Source: Empedobacter falsenii (GTDB taxonomy: Bacteria; Bacteroidota; Bacteroidia; Flavobacteriales; Weeksellaceae). Taken from it: DNA of 64,000 nt. The notes under the pieces are model-generated. The model saw only the letters and a program-made list of their open reading frames with translations. It was not told the origin of the DNA and ran no database searches. The stretch is from assembly GCF_019308355.1 (NCBI RefSeq), contig NZ_JAAGKM010000014.1, forward strand, positions 1 to 64,000, written 5' to 3'. Positions within the stretch are counted from its first letter, which is position 1; the number at the start of each line of letters is the position of its first letter. Shown in pieces: positions 25,606 through 34,976 of this stretch. Position numbers and translations under genes: made by a program.

Positions 25606-26956
25606 ACTGACGATTTTATTCACTCTACTTACAGCTGCAATACTTTTCTTTTTTGCTTTTATTATTTATTATTCAGCTAAAAAAGATAGAGAAAAAGAGT
25701 TTTTTGAATTATTGAAAAAAGAAGCAATTACAAAATCAAATCTTTTTCTTAAAGCTAAAGTTCCTTCAGAAGTTTTACATAATATTTATCATAATAATAG
25801 ACAAACAATCAATGAAGTAGAAGTTGCGGTTTATAATCAAAATAAAAAACTACTTTATCATGATGCAGTTGAAATAGATTTTGTAAAAGAAACTGACGAA
25901 TTATTTGATGAAATACAACAAAAAGGATTTGTAATTTTTTATCAAGATAAATGGCAAGTGGTTGGAATGAATTATGTTGTAGATGGCAATCATTACATTG
26001 TAACAGCGGCTGCTTTAGACGAATATGGATACAGTAAAATAAATAATTTATTGAAAAACATCATACTGATTTATATTCTTTCTTTGCTATTAATTATTTT
26101 GTCTGCTTTCTTTTTTACAAATAAAGCAATCAATCCAGTAAAAGAAATAACAAATAAAGCCAAACAAATTTCTGCTTCGAATTTAGATTTGAGAATTGAA
26201 TTGAAGTCAAAAGGAGATGAGTTAGCAGAATTAACAACAACAATTAATCAAATGTTGCAACGATTAGAAAACTCTTTTGATGCACAAAAAAGCTTTGTTT
26301 CTAATATTGCACATGAACTTCGTACACCTTTGGCTGCAATTATAACAGAGTTAGAAATGGCTGTAGATAAAGTGCATACTAATGAAGAGTATCAACAGTT
26401 AATCCAATTTGCATTGAATGATACGAAAAGAATTGTTCGTCTTTCAAATAGTTTGCTTGATATGGCAAAAGCAAGTTATGATCCTTCGGAAATAAATTTT
26501 AAAACGATTCGGATTGATGAAATACTTTTAGATTCTGTTGCGCAAATTCAAAAAAGCAATAAAGAGTATAAAGTAAATTTAAATTTTATTAGTATACCAG
26601 AAGAAGAAAACGAAGTTGCAGTTATAGGAAATGAGTATTTATTAAAGGTTGCTTTTACTAATCTAATAGAAAATGCTTGCAAATATTCAATTAATAATAG
26701 TTGTATTGTTCAAGTTGATTTTGATGATAAAGACGTGAAAATTAATTTTATTAATAAAGGAGATAAAATTGATCAAGAAGAATTAGCATTGATTTTTAAA
26801 CCTTTTTTTAGAAGTGATAAACATAAAAATATTCAAGGACAAGGAATAGGATTACCTCTGACAAAGAAAATTGTCGATTTACATGATGCTCGTTTAGAAT
26901 TATATTCCGAAGAAGGAAAAGAGACTATTTTTCAGATCGTATTGAAGAAGTCATAA
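25589..26956 (+). CDS. Sensor histidine kinase (CusS-like)
   Basis: The 455-residue kinase has two membrane helices (about 6-29 and 155-178) around a 125-residue periplasmic sensor, then a HAMP domain (NKAINPVKEITNKAKQISASNLDLRI). The H-box is FVSNIAHELRTPLAA (phospho-His), followed by the N-box NLIENACKYS and the G2 box GQGIGLPLTKKIV. The gene overlaps the response regulator by 17 bp. The periplasmic region lacks a conspicuous His/Met cluster, so the metal is not evident; copper/silver or zinc/cobalt/cadmium are all possible. Confidence 0.9.
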   Translation: MKIRVRLTILFTLLTAAILFFFAFIIYYSAKKDREKEFFELLKKEAITKSNLFLKAKVPSEVLHNIYHNNRQTINEVEVAVYNQNKKLLYHDAVEIDFVKETDELFDEIQQKGFVIFYQDKWQVVGMNYVVDGNHYIVTAAALDEYGYSKINNLLKNIILIYILSLLLIILSAFFFTNKAINPVKEITNKAKQISASNLDLRIELKSKGDELAELTTTINQMLQRLENSFDAQKSFVSNIAHELRTPLAAIITELEMAVDKVHTNEEYQQLIQFALNDTKRIVRLSNSLLDMAKASYDPSEINFKTIRIDEILLDSVAQIQKSNKEYKVNLNFISIPEEENEVAVIGNEYLLKVAFTNLIENACKYSINNSCIVQVDFDDKDVKINFINKGDKIDQEELALIFKPFFRSDKHKNIQGQGIGLPLTKKIVDLHDARLELYSEEGKETIFQIVLKKS

Positions 26957-26989
26957 TAAAACTTAAATCATTAAAAAAAATATAATGGA

Positions 26990-27015
26990 AGCCTGCTATT
27001 TAGCAGGCTTTTTTT
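26990..27015 (+). terminator. Rho-independent terminator after the two-component genes
   Basis: AGCCTGCT, loop attt, AGCAGGCT, then a T7 tract. The GC-rich 8-bp stem is 34 bp after the kinase stop and separates regulation genes from the efflux set. Confidence 0.85.
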
Positions 27016-27078
27016 GTTCTAATAAAATTCTAATATTCTTCTATAGGGTTTCTAACAGCAGTAGCTTTTGATGTATTG

Positions 27079-27086
27079 TAAATTTG
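27079..27086 (+). promoter_or_regulatory. Promoter element before the mgtC-like gene
   Basis: TAAATTTG matches TAnnTTTG 120 bp upstream of the ATG at 27206. No -33 TTG at ideal spacing is seen. It follows the terminator at 26990 and would start the MgtC-CzcBAC transcript. Confidence 0.35.
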
Positions 27087-27205
27087 CACCAGAAAAAAAT
27101 ATAATGGAAACAGATTCCCAATTTGTCAAACAATAAACTTAAGATTCATTTATAACTGCTTTTGAGATAATTGAAACTTTGGTTTGTCTTAAAAAAGGAA
27201 ATAAA

Positions 27206-27904
27206 ATGAATTTAATGAATTTTACAATGCAGCTAGGATTAGCTTTTCTATTAGGAGCTGCAATAGGTTTAGAGCGAGAATATCGTCAAAAAAGTGCTGG
27301 ATTAAGAACAAATACTTTAGTATGTGTAGGTTCAGCAGCGTTTATATTAATGTCTTATTCTATCGGAGGTGATGCAGTAGGACGAATAGCTTCATATGTT
27401 ATCAGCGGAATAGGTTTTCTGGGCGCTGGAGTAATCATGAAAGATGGATTAAGTGTAAGAGGATTGAATACTGCCGCTACCATTTGGTGTTCAGCAGCAA
27501 TTGGGTTATTTGTCGGTTCAGGACTTTCAATAGAAGCAGTTATACTTACTTCAATTATAATGTTAGCCCATCTATTATTAAGACCAATTAGCAATCACAT
27601 TTATCGTTATTCTTTCAAAAATAAAAACCACAAGGATACTGAATATTTATTGGTTATAAAATGTAGAAATGATGTAGAAAATCATTTGAGAGTATTACTA
27701 ATGCGATCAATAGAGAATAATGAAAATCTTATGATGAAGTCTCTTTCAAGTGATGATGATTTAATAAATGATTCTGTAATGATTTCAGCAGAAATATCAG
27801 CTTTAAATCAACAAGATAGTCTTTTAGAAAAAATAGCAAGTCGATTAACAATTGAAAAAGATGTCCAGAAAATTCGTTGGGAAATTATAAGTAACGAAGT
27901 GTAA
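27206..27904 (+). CDS. MgtC/SapB-family membrane protein
   Basis: The 232-residue protein from MNLMNFTMQLGLAFLLGAAIGLEREYRQKSAGLRTNTLVCVGSA has the family signature GLEREYRxKxAGLRTxxLV. About four to five membrane helices follow, with ISGIGFLGAGVIMKDG and GLNTAATIWCSAAIGLFVGSG. The C-terminal 85 residues form a soluble ACT-like domain. MgtC proteins modulate membrane potential or ATP synthase under Mg limitation. In this setting, inside a metal-efflux block, a role in metal or envelope stress is inferred. The start is chosen to put the first helix at the N-terminus. Confidence 0.9.
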   Translation: MNLMNFTMQLGLAFLLGAAIGLEREYRQKSAGLRTNTLVCVGSAAFILMSYSIGGDAVGRIASYVISGIGFLGAGVIMKDGLSVRGLNTAATIWCSAAIGLFVGSGLSIEAVILTSIIMLAHLLLRPISNHIYRYSFKNKNHKDTEYLLVIKCRNDVENHLRVLLMRSIENNENLMMKSLSSDDDLINDSVMISAEISALNQQDSLLEKIASRLTIEKDVQKIRWEIISNEV

Positions 27905-27945
27905 AAATAATAAACAGTAATAAGAATATACAGAAAAAATATCTC

Positions 27946-29076
27946 ATGAAAATAACAAGATTAAATCATTTTATACTGCTTTTAGTAGGAAGTACAATGT
28001 TTTTGACGAATAGTTGTAAAAATAAAACAGAGCAAACTGATAATCCAGATTTTTATTGGGTAAATAATGAAATAGAATTATCAGAAAATTCTCCAATAGA
28101 ATCTAAATTGAAATTAGAAACATCAAAACTTCAAACGATAGAATCGGAGTTAAGTTCGACAGGAGTTGTAAAAGCAATTCCTGAACGATTTGCTCAGGTA
28201 GCATCGCCTTTTGCAGGACGCATAGTAAAATCTTTCGTCACATTGGGACAGTATGTGAAAAAAGGCTCTCCCATTTTTGAAATAAAATCTTCAGAATATT
28301 TTTCAGCTCAGCAAGAATATTTTTCAGCTCAGCAAGAGTTAAAACAAGCAGAAATGAATTTGAAACGTCAAAAAGATTTATACAATCATGCTGTAGGTGT
28401 AAAAAGAGAATTAGAGGAGGCTGAGACAGATTACAAGTTAAAGAAAATAGCAACAGATCAAACTGCTGCATCATTGAAAGTTTTTAATTCATCTTCTAGA
28501 GTAGGAATGGGGCAATCTTTAATTGTTCGGTCTCCTATTTCTGGACGAGTTGTAAGCAGCGATTTAGTTGTTGGTCAATTCATAAAAGAAGATCATGAAG
28601 CTTTAGTTACAGTAGCAGAATTATCAAAGGTATGGATTTCGGCACAAGTAAAAGAACATAATTTAGGCTTCTTAGAAGAGTTAAAAAATATAACATTTAC
28701 AGTTGATGCTTTTCCATCAAAAATATTCGAAGGAAAAGTAATTAATATAGGACAATTGCTAAATGAAGAAACGAGGAGTGTTGATGTGCTTATAGAAACG
28801 AATAATAATCAATTTGTTTTAAAACCAGGAATGTATGTTAACGTAACATTGAATAGTCTAGATAAAGAAGAGATAATCCTTCCTGCAAAAGCTGTTTTTC
28901 AAGAAAAAGAAAATCAATATGTTTTTGTGAAAATAGGTGATAGAAAATATCGAAAAGCAAAAGTAAAAGCAATTGGAACTTCAGAAAATAACGATTTTGT
29001 TCGTGTTACAGATGGTTTAAAAGTAGGAGAAAGAGTAGTGATTGAAGGAGGTATTTTTTTAATGGGAGCAAAATAA
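27946..29076 (+). CDS. czcB: RND efflux periplasmic adaptor lipoprotein (CzcB/CusB-like)
   Basis: The 376-residue membrane-fusion protein has a lipoprotein signal (FLTNSC). A barrel-sandwich/lipoyl half is VASPFAGRIVKSFVTLGQYVKKGSPIFEI. A helical hairpin (about 113-180) follows, then the second lipoyl half (VRSPISGRVVSSDLVVGQFIKE), a beta-barrel and a membrane-proximal domain. It links the inner-membrane pump to the outer-membrane channel encoded just after it. The hairpin carries an exact tandem duplication of seven residues, EYFSAQQ. It begins 41 bp after the mgtC-like gene and ends 13 bp before czcA. Confidence 0.9.
   Translation: MKITRLNHFILLLVGSTMFLTNSCKNKTEQTDNPDFYWVNNEIELSENSPIESKLKLETSKLQTIESELSSTGVVKAIPERFAQVASPFAGRIVKSFVTLGQYVKKGSPIFEIKSSEYFSAQQEYFSAQQELKQAEMNLKRQKDLYNHAVGVKRELEEAETDYKLKKIATDQTAASLKVFNSSSRVGMGQSLIVRSPISGRVVSSDLVVGQFIKEDHEALVTVAELSKVWISAQVKEHNLGFLEELKNITFTVDAFPSKIFEGKVINIGQLLNEETRSVDVLIETNNNQFVLKPGMYVNVTLNSLDKEEIILPAKAVFQEKENQYVFVKIGDRKYRKAKVKAIGTSENNDFVRVTDGLKVGERVVIEGGIFLMGAK
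28294..28335 (+). repeat. Exact 21-bp tandem duplication inside czcB
   Basis: Two identical 21-nt units (28294-28314 and 28315-28335) encode EYFSAQQ twice. The insertion of one heptad keeps the register of the coiled-coil hairpin. Perfect identity at DNA level suggests a recent event. Confidence 0.9.
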
Positions 29077-29089
29077 ATAAGCTATTGTG

Positions 29090-32000
29090 ATGAATAAACT
29101 AATAGAAATGGCGATTGCCAAAAAATGGTTAATGGTAGCTTTGTTTTCTTTGGCTGCATTATTTGGATATTATTCTTGGAAACAATTATCTATCGAAGCT
29201 TATCCTGATATCGCTGATGTAACTTCGCAAGTAGTAACTCAAGTTCCTGGGTTGGCTGCGGAAGAAGTAGAACAACAAATAACAATTCCAATAGAAAGAG
29301 AGCTAAATGGTTTACCAGGTATGCATGTTATGCGTAGCAAAAGTACATTTGGATTATCTATAATTACGATTGTATTTAAAGATGGAGTAGATGATTATTG
29401 GGCTCGTATGAGAATTCAAGAACGATTGAATGATATTGAGTTGCCGTATGGAGCTGAACCAGGATTAGATCCTTTAACATCTCCTATTGGAGAAGTATTT
29501 CGTTATATTATTGAAAGTGACACAAAGAGTTTAAGAGAATTAACAGATTTACAACGCTTTGTTGTTGTACCAAGAATTAATCAAGTTTCAGGAGTTGCAG
29601 AAGTAACAAATTTTGGAGGAATCACAACGCAATATCAAATAGAAATAGATCCAAATAAATTAACTCAGTATGATGTATCGTTAAATGATGTTGTAGAAAC
29701 AATAGAAAAAAACAACATTAATGCAGGAGGAAGTACATTACCTCAAGGAGATATAGGATATGTGATTAGAGGAATAGGTCTTGTAAAAGATTTAGAAGAT
29801 TTTGGTAAGATTGTTATTAAATCAGAAAAAGGTGTACCTGTTTTATTATCAGATATAGGCGAATTAAAATATGGAAACTTAGAACGAAAAGGAATTTTAG
29901 GTTATAGCGATAAAAGCCGAAATCATAGTGACGGAATTGAAGGGATAGTTTTATTGTTAAAAGGAGAAGATACTTCTGTAGTTTTAGAAGGTATTCATGA
30001 AGCTGTAGATGAATTGAATAATGATTTATTGCCAAAAGATGTAAAAATACATGCATTTTTAGATCGTACAGATTTGGTAGATACAACACTTAATACTGTT
30101 TCATACACATTAATGGAAGGTATTTGTTTAGTCGTTATTGTACTTATTGTATTTCTTGGAAGTTGGAGAGGAGCTCTTCTAGTAGCTATAACAATTCCTA
30201 TTTCATTGCTTATCGCATTTATATTAATGCATTTTACATCTATTCCAGCTAATCTACTTTCGTTAGGAGCTATAGATTTCGGAATTATTGTAGATGGAGC
30301 TATTGTGATGATGGAAACCGTTTTGAAAAAAAGAGAGGAAAATCCAAAAGAAGAATTAAAGGAGAAAACTATTTCAACGGTTGCAAAGCAAGTAGCAAAA
30401 CCAATATTTTTTGCAACACTAATTATTATAACAGCTTATTTACCATTGTTCGCTTTTGAAAGAGTAGAACGTAAACTTTTTACTCCGATGGCTTTTACTG
30501 TTGGTTATGCATTATTTGGAGCTTTATCAGTTGCACTTTTATTAATCCCAGGATTAGCATTTGTAATGTATAAAAAGCCAAGAAAAATTTATCATAATAA
30601 ATGGTTGGAAAAGCTAACGAATTCTTATTCAAAGGTTATCAAGAAAATAGTTGCTACACCCAAAAAAGTTATTCTACCATTACTTATTGTTCTTGCTAGT
30701 GCAACAGTATTATCTATTTCTGTTGGAAAAGATTTTTTACCAACATTAGACGAAGGTTCTATTTGGTTACAAGTAGAATTACCTCCAGGATTATCGGTAG
30801 AGAAGTCAAAAGAAATGAGCAATGTATTGAGAGAACATACAATGAAATATGACGAAGTTACTTATGTAATGGTTCAAGCTGGTAGAAATGATGACGGAAC
30901 AGATCCATGGACAGCATCTCATTTTGAAGTTTCAATAGGACTGAAACCGTATAAAGAATGGCCTAGAGGAAAAACTAAGAATGATTTGATTCGAGAATTA
31001 GAATCAGAGTATGCTAGTATGCCAGGATATACAGTTGGTTTTTCTCAACCAATGATTGATGGCGTTATGGATAAAATTTCAGGAGCACATAGTGAGTTGG
31101 CTGTAAAAATATATGGAAAAGATTTTACTGAAACACGTAAAATAACTGAGAATATCATGAAAGAATTAAAAATGGTAAAAGGTGCTGTTGATGTATCAAT
31201 AGATCAAGAACCGCCTTTACCTCAACTTCAAATTCATGCTAATCGAGATAAAATTGCACAATATGGATTGAATGTTTCTGATGTTTCAGAATTAATAGAA
31301 GTCGCAATTGGAGGAAAAGCTATTTCTCAAATATTTTCAGATGATAGAGTATATGATTTTACTTGTAGATATAAAGAAGATAGTAGAAATACACCAGAAA
31401 AAATAAGACAATTAACTTTGACAAATGTAGATGGTGTAAAAATACCATTAGCGCAAGTTGCGGATGTAAAACTAAATACAGGAGAAAGTACAATTACGCG
31501 TGAAATGAATAAACGTCATTTGACAATAAAACTGAATTTGAGAGACCGCGATTTAAGTTCTTTCCTAAAAGAAGCTCAAAATAAAATAGAACAAAATATT
31601 GATTATGATCATAGTCAATATCATATTAAATGGAGTGGACAGTTTGAAAATCAAGACAGAGCTTATAAAAGACTTTCAGTTATTATTCCAATTGCAATAT
31701 TAGTCATGTTTATACTTTTATATGCAGCATTCGGTAAATTGAGACAAGCTTTGCTTTTAATAGGAATTATTCCTTTGGCGATATTCGGTGGAATGTTGGC
31801 TTTAAATGTAAGAGGAATGACGTTGAATGTATCTTCAGCAGTTGGTTTTATTGCATTATTCGGAGTTGCAATTCAGAATGGAGTGATTATGATTTCTCAA
31901 ATCAATTTACTGAAAAATAAAGGAATGGAACTTTCTCAAGCTGTTATAGAAGGAACAAAAAATCGTTTCAGACCTGTTTTGATGACAGCCACAGTTGCGA

Positions 32001-32197
32001 TTCTAGGATTATTACCAGCTTCATTGGCAACAGGAATAGGATCAGATGTTCAACGTCCATTAGCAACGGTTATCGTATACGGATTATTATTCTCAACAAT
32101 CATTACACTTTTTGCCCTTCCAGCTTTGTATTATATGATCGAAAAGAAATGGGGAAAAGATTCAGTAGAAAAATCAGTTAATCAAAAACAAGATTAA
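29090..32197 (+). CDS. czcA: Heavy-metal RND efflux pump (CzcA/CusA-like)
   Basis: The roughly 1035-residue pump has 12 predicted membrane helices in the RND 1+5+1+5 layout and two large periplasmic loops. Heavy-metal RND signatures are SIEAYPDIADVTSQVVTQVPGLAAEEVEQQITIPIERELNG, DFGIIVDGAIVMME in helix 4 and FIALFGVAIQNGVIMI near helix 10. It exports cations using the proton gradient. DFGIIVDGA resembles the Zn/Co/Cd (CzcA) type, but the separation from CusA is not secure. The ATG at 29090 is preferred to the GTG three bases upstream. It stands between its adaptor and outer-membrane partners. Confidence 0.93.
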   Translation: MNKLIEMAIAKKWLMVALFSLAALFGYYSWKQLSIEAYPDIADVTSQVVTQVPGLAAEEVEQQITIPIERELNGLPGMHVMRSKSTFGLSIITIVFKDGVDDYWARMRIQERLNDIELPYGAEPGLDPLTSPIGEVFRYIIESDTKSLRELTDLQRFVVVPRINQVSGVAEVTNFGGITTQYQIEIDPNKLTQYDVSLNDVVETIEKNNINAGGSTLPQGDIGYVIRGIGLVKDLEDFGKIVIKSEKGVPVLLSDIGELKYGNLERKGILGYSDKSRNHSDGIEGIVLLLKGEDTSVVLEGIHEAVDELNNDLLPKDVKIHAFLDRTDLVDTTLNTVSYTLMEGICLVVIVLIVFLGSWRGALLVAITIPISLLIAFILMHFTSIPANLLSLGAIDFGIIVDGAIVMMETVLKKREENPKEELKEKTISTVAKQVAKPIFFATLIIITAYLPLFAFERVERKLFTPMAFTVGYALFGALSVALLLIPGLAFVMYKKPRKIYHNKWLEKLTNSYSKVIKKIVATPKKVILPLLIVLASATVLSISVGKDFLPTLDEGSIWLQVELPPGLSVEKSKEMSNVLREHTMKYDEVTYVMVQAGRNDDGTDPWTASHFEVSIGLKPYKEWPRGKTKNDLIRELESEYASMPGYTVGFSQPMIDGVMDKISGAHSELAVKIYGKDFTETRKITENIMKELKMVKGAVDVSIDQEPPLPQLQIHANRDKIAQYGLNVSDVSELIEVAIGGKAISQIFSDDRVYDFTCRYKEDSRNTPEKIRQLTLTNVDGVKIPLAQVADVKLNTGESTITREMNKRHLTIKLNLRDRDLSSFLKEAQNKIEQNIDYDHSQYHIKWSGQFENQDRAYKRLSVIIPIAILVMFILLYAAFGKLRQALLLIGIIPLAIFGGMLALNVRGMTLNVSSAVGFIALFGVAIQNGVIMISQINLLKNKGMELSQAVIEGTKNRFRPVLMTATVAILGLLPASLATGIGSDVQRPLATVIVYGLLFSTIITLFALPALYYMIEKKWGKDSVEKSVNQKQD

Positions 32198-32198
32198 A

Positions 32199-33473
32199 AT
32201 GAAAAAATATTGGTTATTAGTTGTGTGTAGTTTGTTTATAGTAAATACTAAATTAATTGCTCAAACAACAAGTGAAAGCGAGTTAGATTATAAAAAATTT
32301 ATAGAAACAGTTCAGGCAAATAATATTTCTTATACAGCAGAACGCTTTAATGTAGATATTGCCGAAACAGAAATTTTAAGTTCAAAAGCATTTGCGGATC
32401 CCGAGCTTCAATTTGAATATTTTGATAATGGAGAAGCCAAAAGAAAAATGGGACTTGGATATTCAGCGGAAGTTGGATGGGTTTTAGAATTAGGAGGAAA
32501 AAGAAAAGCTCGAATTAATTTAGCTAAAAGTGAATTTGAATTAACGAAATTAATTCTTTTAGATTATTTCAAAAATTTAAAAGCAGACGCAACATTAGGA
32601 TTTCTTCAAACAATCTATCAGAAAGAAATGTTGAATGTAAAAGAGAATTCTTATAACATGATGAATCAGTTAGCAAATTCGGATGAAATAAGATTCAAAT
32701 TAGGAGAGATTTCTGAAACTGATGCAAGACAAAGTCGATTAGAAACTCAGTCATTAAAAAATGAAATAATACAAGCAGAAACAGATTTTGCTACATCAAA
32801 AATTCGATTGTCAACTTTTATGGGAATTGATCAATATGCAGATTTATTTTCTACAGTAGGAGATTTGAAAACGTTTCAACGTGATTTTGATTTAATCAAT
32901 TTGACTGAAATGGCCTTAAGTAATCGAACAGATTTATTAGTAGCCTTGCAAAGTAAAGATGTTAGTCAAAGAATGATTGATTTAGCCAAAGCAAATCGTG
33001 CAATAGATTTGGGACTGATTTTAGGATTAGAGCATTCAACAGCTGTTAGAAATTTGATAGCAGAAACTCCTCAGTTCACACAAATTAAAGGAGGAGTAAA
33101 TATTCCATTGAAATTTTCGAATAAATATAATAATGAATTGAAGGTTGCTAAAATGCAATTTAAACAAGAGGAGCTAAATTATAAACAAATAGAATTAGAA
33201 ATTAAATCTCAAGTAAAAGAAGCATATGAGTTGTATGAAGGTTATAAAAAACAGTTGAAACAATTTGAAATAGATATATTAAAAAACGCGAATTTAATAT
33301 TAGAGGCTAAAAAATACAGTTACAAAAGAGGAAATTCGTCTTTGTTAGAGGTTCTAGATGCTCAACGTACTTATAATGAAACTCAAAATCAATATTTGGA
33401 AACTCTTTATAATTGTGCTTCAGGTCTTATTGATTTAGAAAGAGTAGTAGGAATTTGGGATATTGATTTTTAA
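32199..33473 (+). CDS. czcC: TolC-family outer-membrane channel (CzcC-like)
   Basis: The 424-residue protein has a signal peptide ending KLIAQ and two outer-membrane-efflux repeats rich in long helices. Conserved features are ELQFEYFDNGEAKRKMGLGYSAEVGWVLELGGKRKARI and the closing region YKRGNSSLLEVLDAQRTYNETQNQYLETLYN, which is typical of CzcC/CusC. The start ATG is 1 bp after the czcA stop, so the three efflux genes are translated together. It completes the tripartite pump and is the last gene of the island. Confidence 0.92.
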   Translation: MKKYWLLVVCSLFIVNTKLIAQTTSESELDYKKFIETVQANNISYTAERFNVDIAETEILSSKAFADPELQFEYFDNGEAKRKMGLGYSAEVGWVLELGGKRKARINLAKSEFELTKLILLDYFKNLKADATLGFLQTIYQKEMLNVKENSYNMMNQLANSDEIRFKLGEISETDARQSRLETQSLKNEIIQAETDFATSKIRLSTFMGIDQYADLFSTVGDLKTFQRDFDLINLTEMALSNRTDLLVALQSKDVSQRMIDLAKANRAIDLGLILGLEHSTAVRNLIAETPQFTQIKGGVNIPLKFSNKYNNELKVAKMQFKQEELNYKQIELEIKSQVKEAYELYEGYKKQLKQFEIDILKNANLILEAKKYSYKRGNSSLLEVLDAQRTYNETQNQYLETLYNCASGLIDLERVVGIWDIDF

Positions 33474-33539
33474 ATCTTTACTAACTCTAAAGATTTATGA
33501 ATTATTTTCGTGATGATTTTTCAATTAAATGTCTAGGAC

Positions 33540-33585
33540 ATATTTCAACGGAAAAATTCAACAAGCTTCTATTTCTACACCTTAA
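33540..33585 (+). repeat. Right direct repeat of metal island (duplicate SDR 3' end)
   Basis: This copy still reads YFNGKIQQASISTP-stop in one frame, but no SDR sequence precedes it. It matches 24751-24796 with three synonymous differences. It probably is the original chromosomal end of the SDR gene, displaced by the island, because the operon terminator follows 26 bp later. Confidence 0.85.
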
Positions 33586-33610
33586 GAAAAATAGAATTTA
33601 GATAAATTGT

Positions 33611-33637
33611 AAAAGTCGCTCTTGTGCGACTTTTTTT
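33611..33637. terminator. Bidirectional terminator
   Basis: AAAAGTCGC, loop tcttgt, GCGACTTTT and a T-run that overlaps the stop codon of the MATE gene on the other strand. Before the island entered it would have served the permease-ATPase-SDR operon. Confidence 0.8.
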
Positions 33638-34967
33638 ATTGATTCAAAACTCGTTTTCTAAAAATATATATCAACGGAAAACTGCGTAAAAACATCCAAA
33701 TGCCAAATGCAATCCAAATTCCATAAATACTTAAACCAAAGTAATCTGCAAGATAAATGGTTGGTAGAAAACCAAGAAATGTTGCGACAATTAAGTTGTT
33801 TCGCAAGAGTTTTGCATCGCCCATTCCTTTGAAAAAACCATCAAAAATATAAGCCAATGTGTTGATTGGTTGCATTAATAAAACCATCCAAAATACAGAG
33901 TTGAAAATAGTCAAAACATTCGGGTCTTGATTGAAAATTTGCCCAATTTGATTGTAAAAAATGAAACAAATAGTAATTAAAATACACGCAATTAAAACAG
34001 AATATTTGGAAATATCTTTGCTTAAAATCCAAAGTTTAGGATAATTTCGTTCGCCTTGTAATCGTCCTGCCATAGCATTTCCTGCACCTGCATAACCATC
34101 AATAAAAAATGAAAAGAATAACCAAATATTCATCAAAATACTTTGCGCGGCGATATAATCTTTTCCATAATCGGTGGCGTAAGAATTGGCAAGAAAAAAT
34201 GCAACATTCAACGAAGCTGTTCGTAAAATAAAATTGAAACTTAAGTTGACATATTTCTTAAAAAGTGGATGAATGGTTTTTCCTGGATTTAACCCAAATG
34301 AAGTTTTCGTGAAATAGTAGTAAAACGCCATAATTACCATTATCAATTGTGCAATAAGACTTGCATAGGCAGCGCCTTTGATATGATAAGCAGGAATTAT
34401 TCCATTTACTCCAAAAATTAAAATATAGTCTAAAAACACATGAACAAAAGCAGCTGTTAAACTACATTTCATTGCCCAAACGGTGTTTTGCATTCCTCTA
34501 AATGCTCCAAAAAGAGTGAGCGAAATAAGTGTTAATGGAAAACCAAATGCTCTGATTTTGTAATAATCGACCGAAAATTGAAGAACCAAATCTTTTGCAT
34601 TGTACAATTCGAATAGATTTTGTGCAAAAAAATACGTTGGGACAAAAATAAGTAAACTCAAAAATAGATTGAAATACAACGCTTGCGGAACTAAAGTTTT
34701 GAGACTTTCCAATTTATTTGCTCCAAAACTTTGCGAAACCAAAGACGAAATAGAGGTTTTGGTTTGGGTAACAATCCAGATAATTCCTGAAAGAAAAGAA
34801 CCAACTAAACCAGTCGCAGCAAGTGCTTCAACCGAATACTCTTTTACATTACCCACCATCGCAATATCGGTTAAGGTAATAAGAGATTCGGCAATTCCCG
34901 AAAATATAGCAGGAATAGCTAATTGATTAATTTGTTTGAACGTAATTCTATCCGAAACCAAATTCAT
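33636..34967 (-). CDS. MATE-family efflux transporter
   Basis: The 443-residue membrane protein has 12 hydrophobic helices in two halves, typical of MATE exporters. Family wording includes INQLAIPAIFSGIAESLITLTDIAMVG at the N-terminus and GAGNAMAGRLQGE in the second half. It resembles the DinF-like branch and exports organic cations or other toxic compounds using Na+ or H+. The substrate cannot be told. It ends at the terminator shared with the + strand. The gene upstream on the same strand starts 9 bp further away, so co-transcription with the small membrane protein is likely. Confidence 0.9.
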   Translation of the reverse strand: MNLVSDRITFKQINQLAIPAIFSGIAESLITLTDIAMVGNVKEYSVEALAATGLVGSFLSGIIWIVTQTKTSISSLVSQSFGANKLESLKTLVPQALYFNLFLSLLIFVPTYFFAQNLFELYNAKDLVLQFSVDYYKIRAFGFPLTLISLTLFGAFRGMQNTVWAMKCSLTAAFVHVFLDYILIFGVNGIIPAYHIKGAAYASLIAQLIMVIMAFYYYFTKTSFGLNPGKTIHPLFKKYVNLSFNFILRTASLNVAFFLANSYATDYGKDYIAAQSILMNIWLFFSFFIDGYAGAGNAMAGRLQGERNYPKLWILSKDISKYSVLIACILITICFIFYNQIGQIFNQDPNVLTIFNSVFWMVLLMQPINTLAYIFDGFFKGMGDAKLLRNNLIVATFLGFLPTIYLADYFGLSIYGIWIAFGIWMFLRSFPLIYIFRKRVLNQ

Positions 34968-34976
34968 TTCGAAAAA

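Larger units (their letters stand above)
24797..33585 (+). mobile_element. Putative 8.8-kb heavy-metal resistance island
   Basis: The block between the two copies of the SDR 3' end carries a CusRS-like two-component system, an MgtC-like protein and a CzcBAC efflux set, all on the + strand. It seems to use AGA and TCT/TCA codons more than the flanking genes, which favour CGT/CGA and TCG; this is a visual impression, not a count. No integrase, relaxase or transposase is present. It may therefore be a remnant, have been moved in trans, or have been copied by recombination. Confidence 0.65.
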
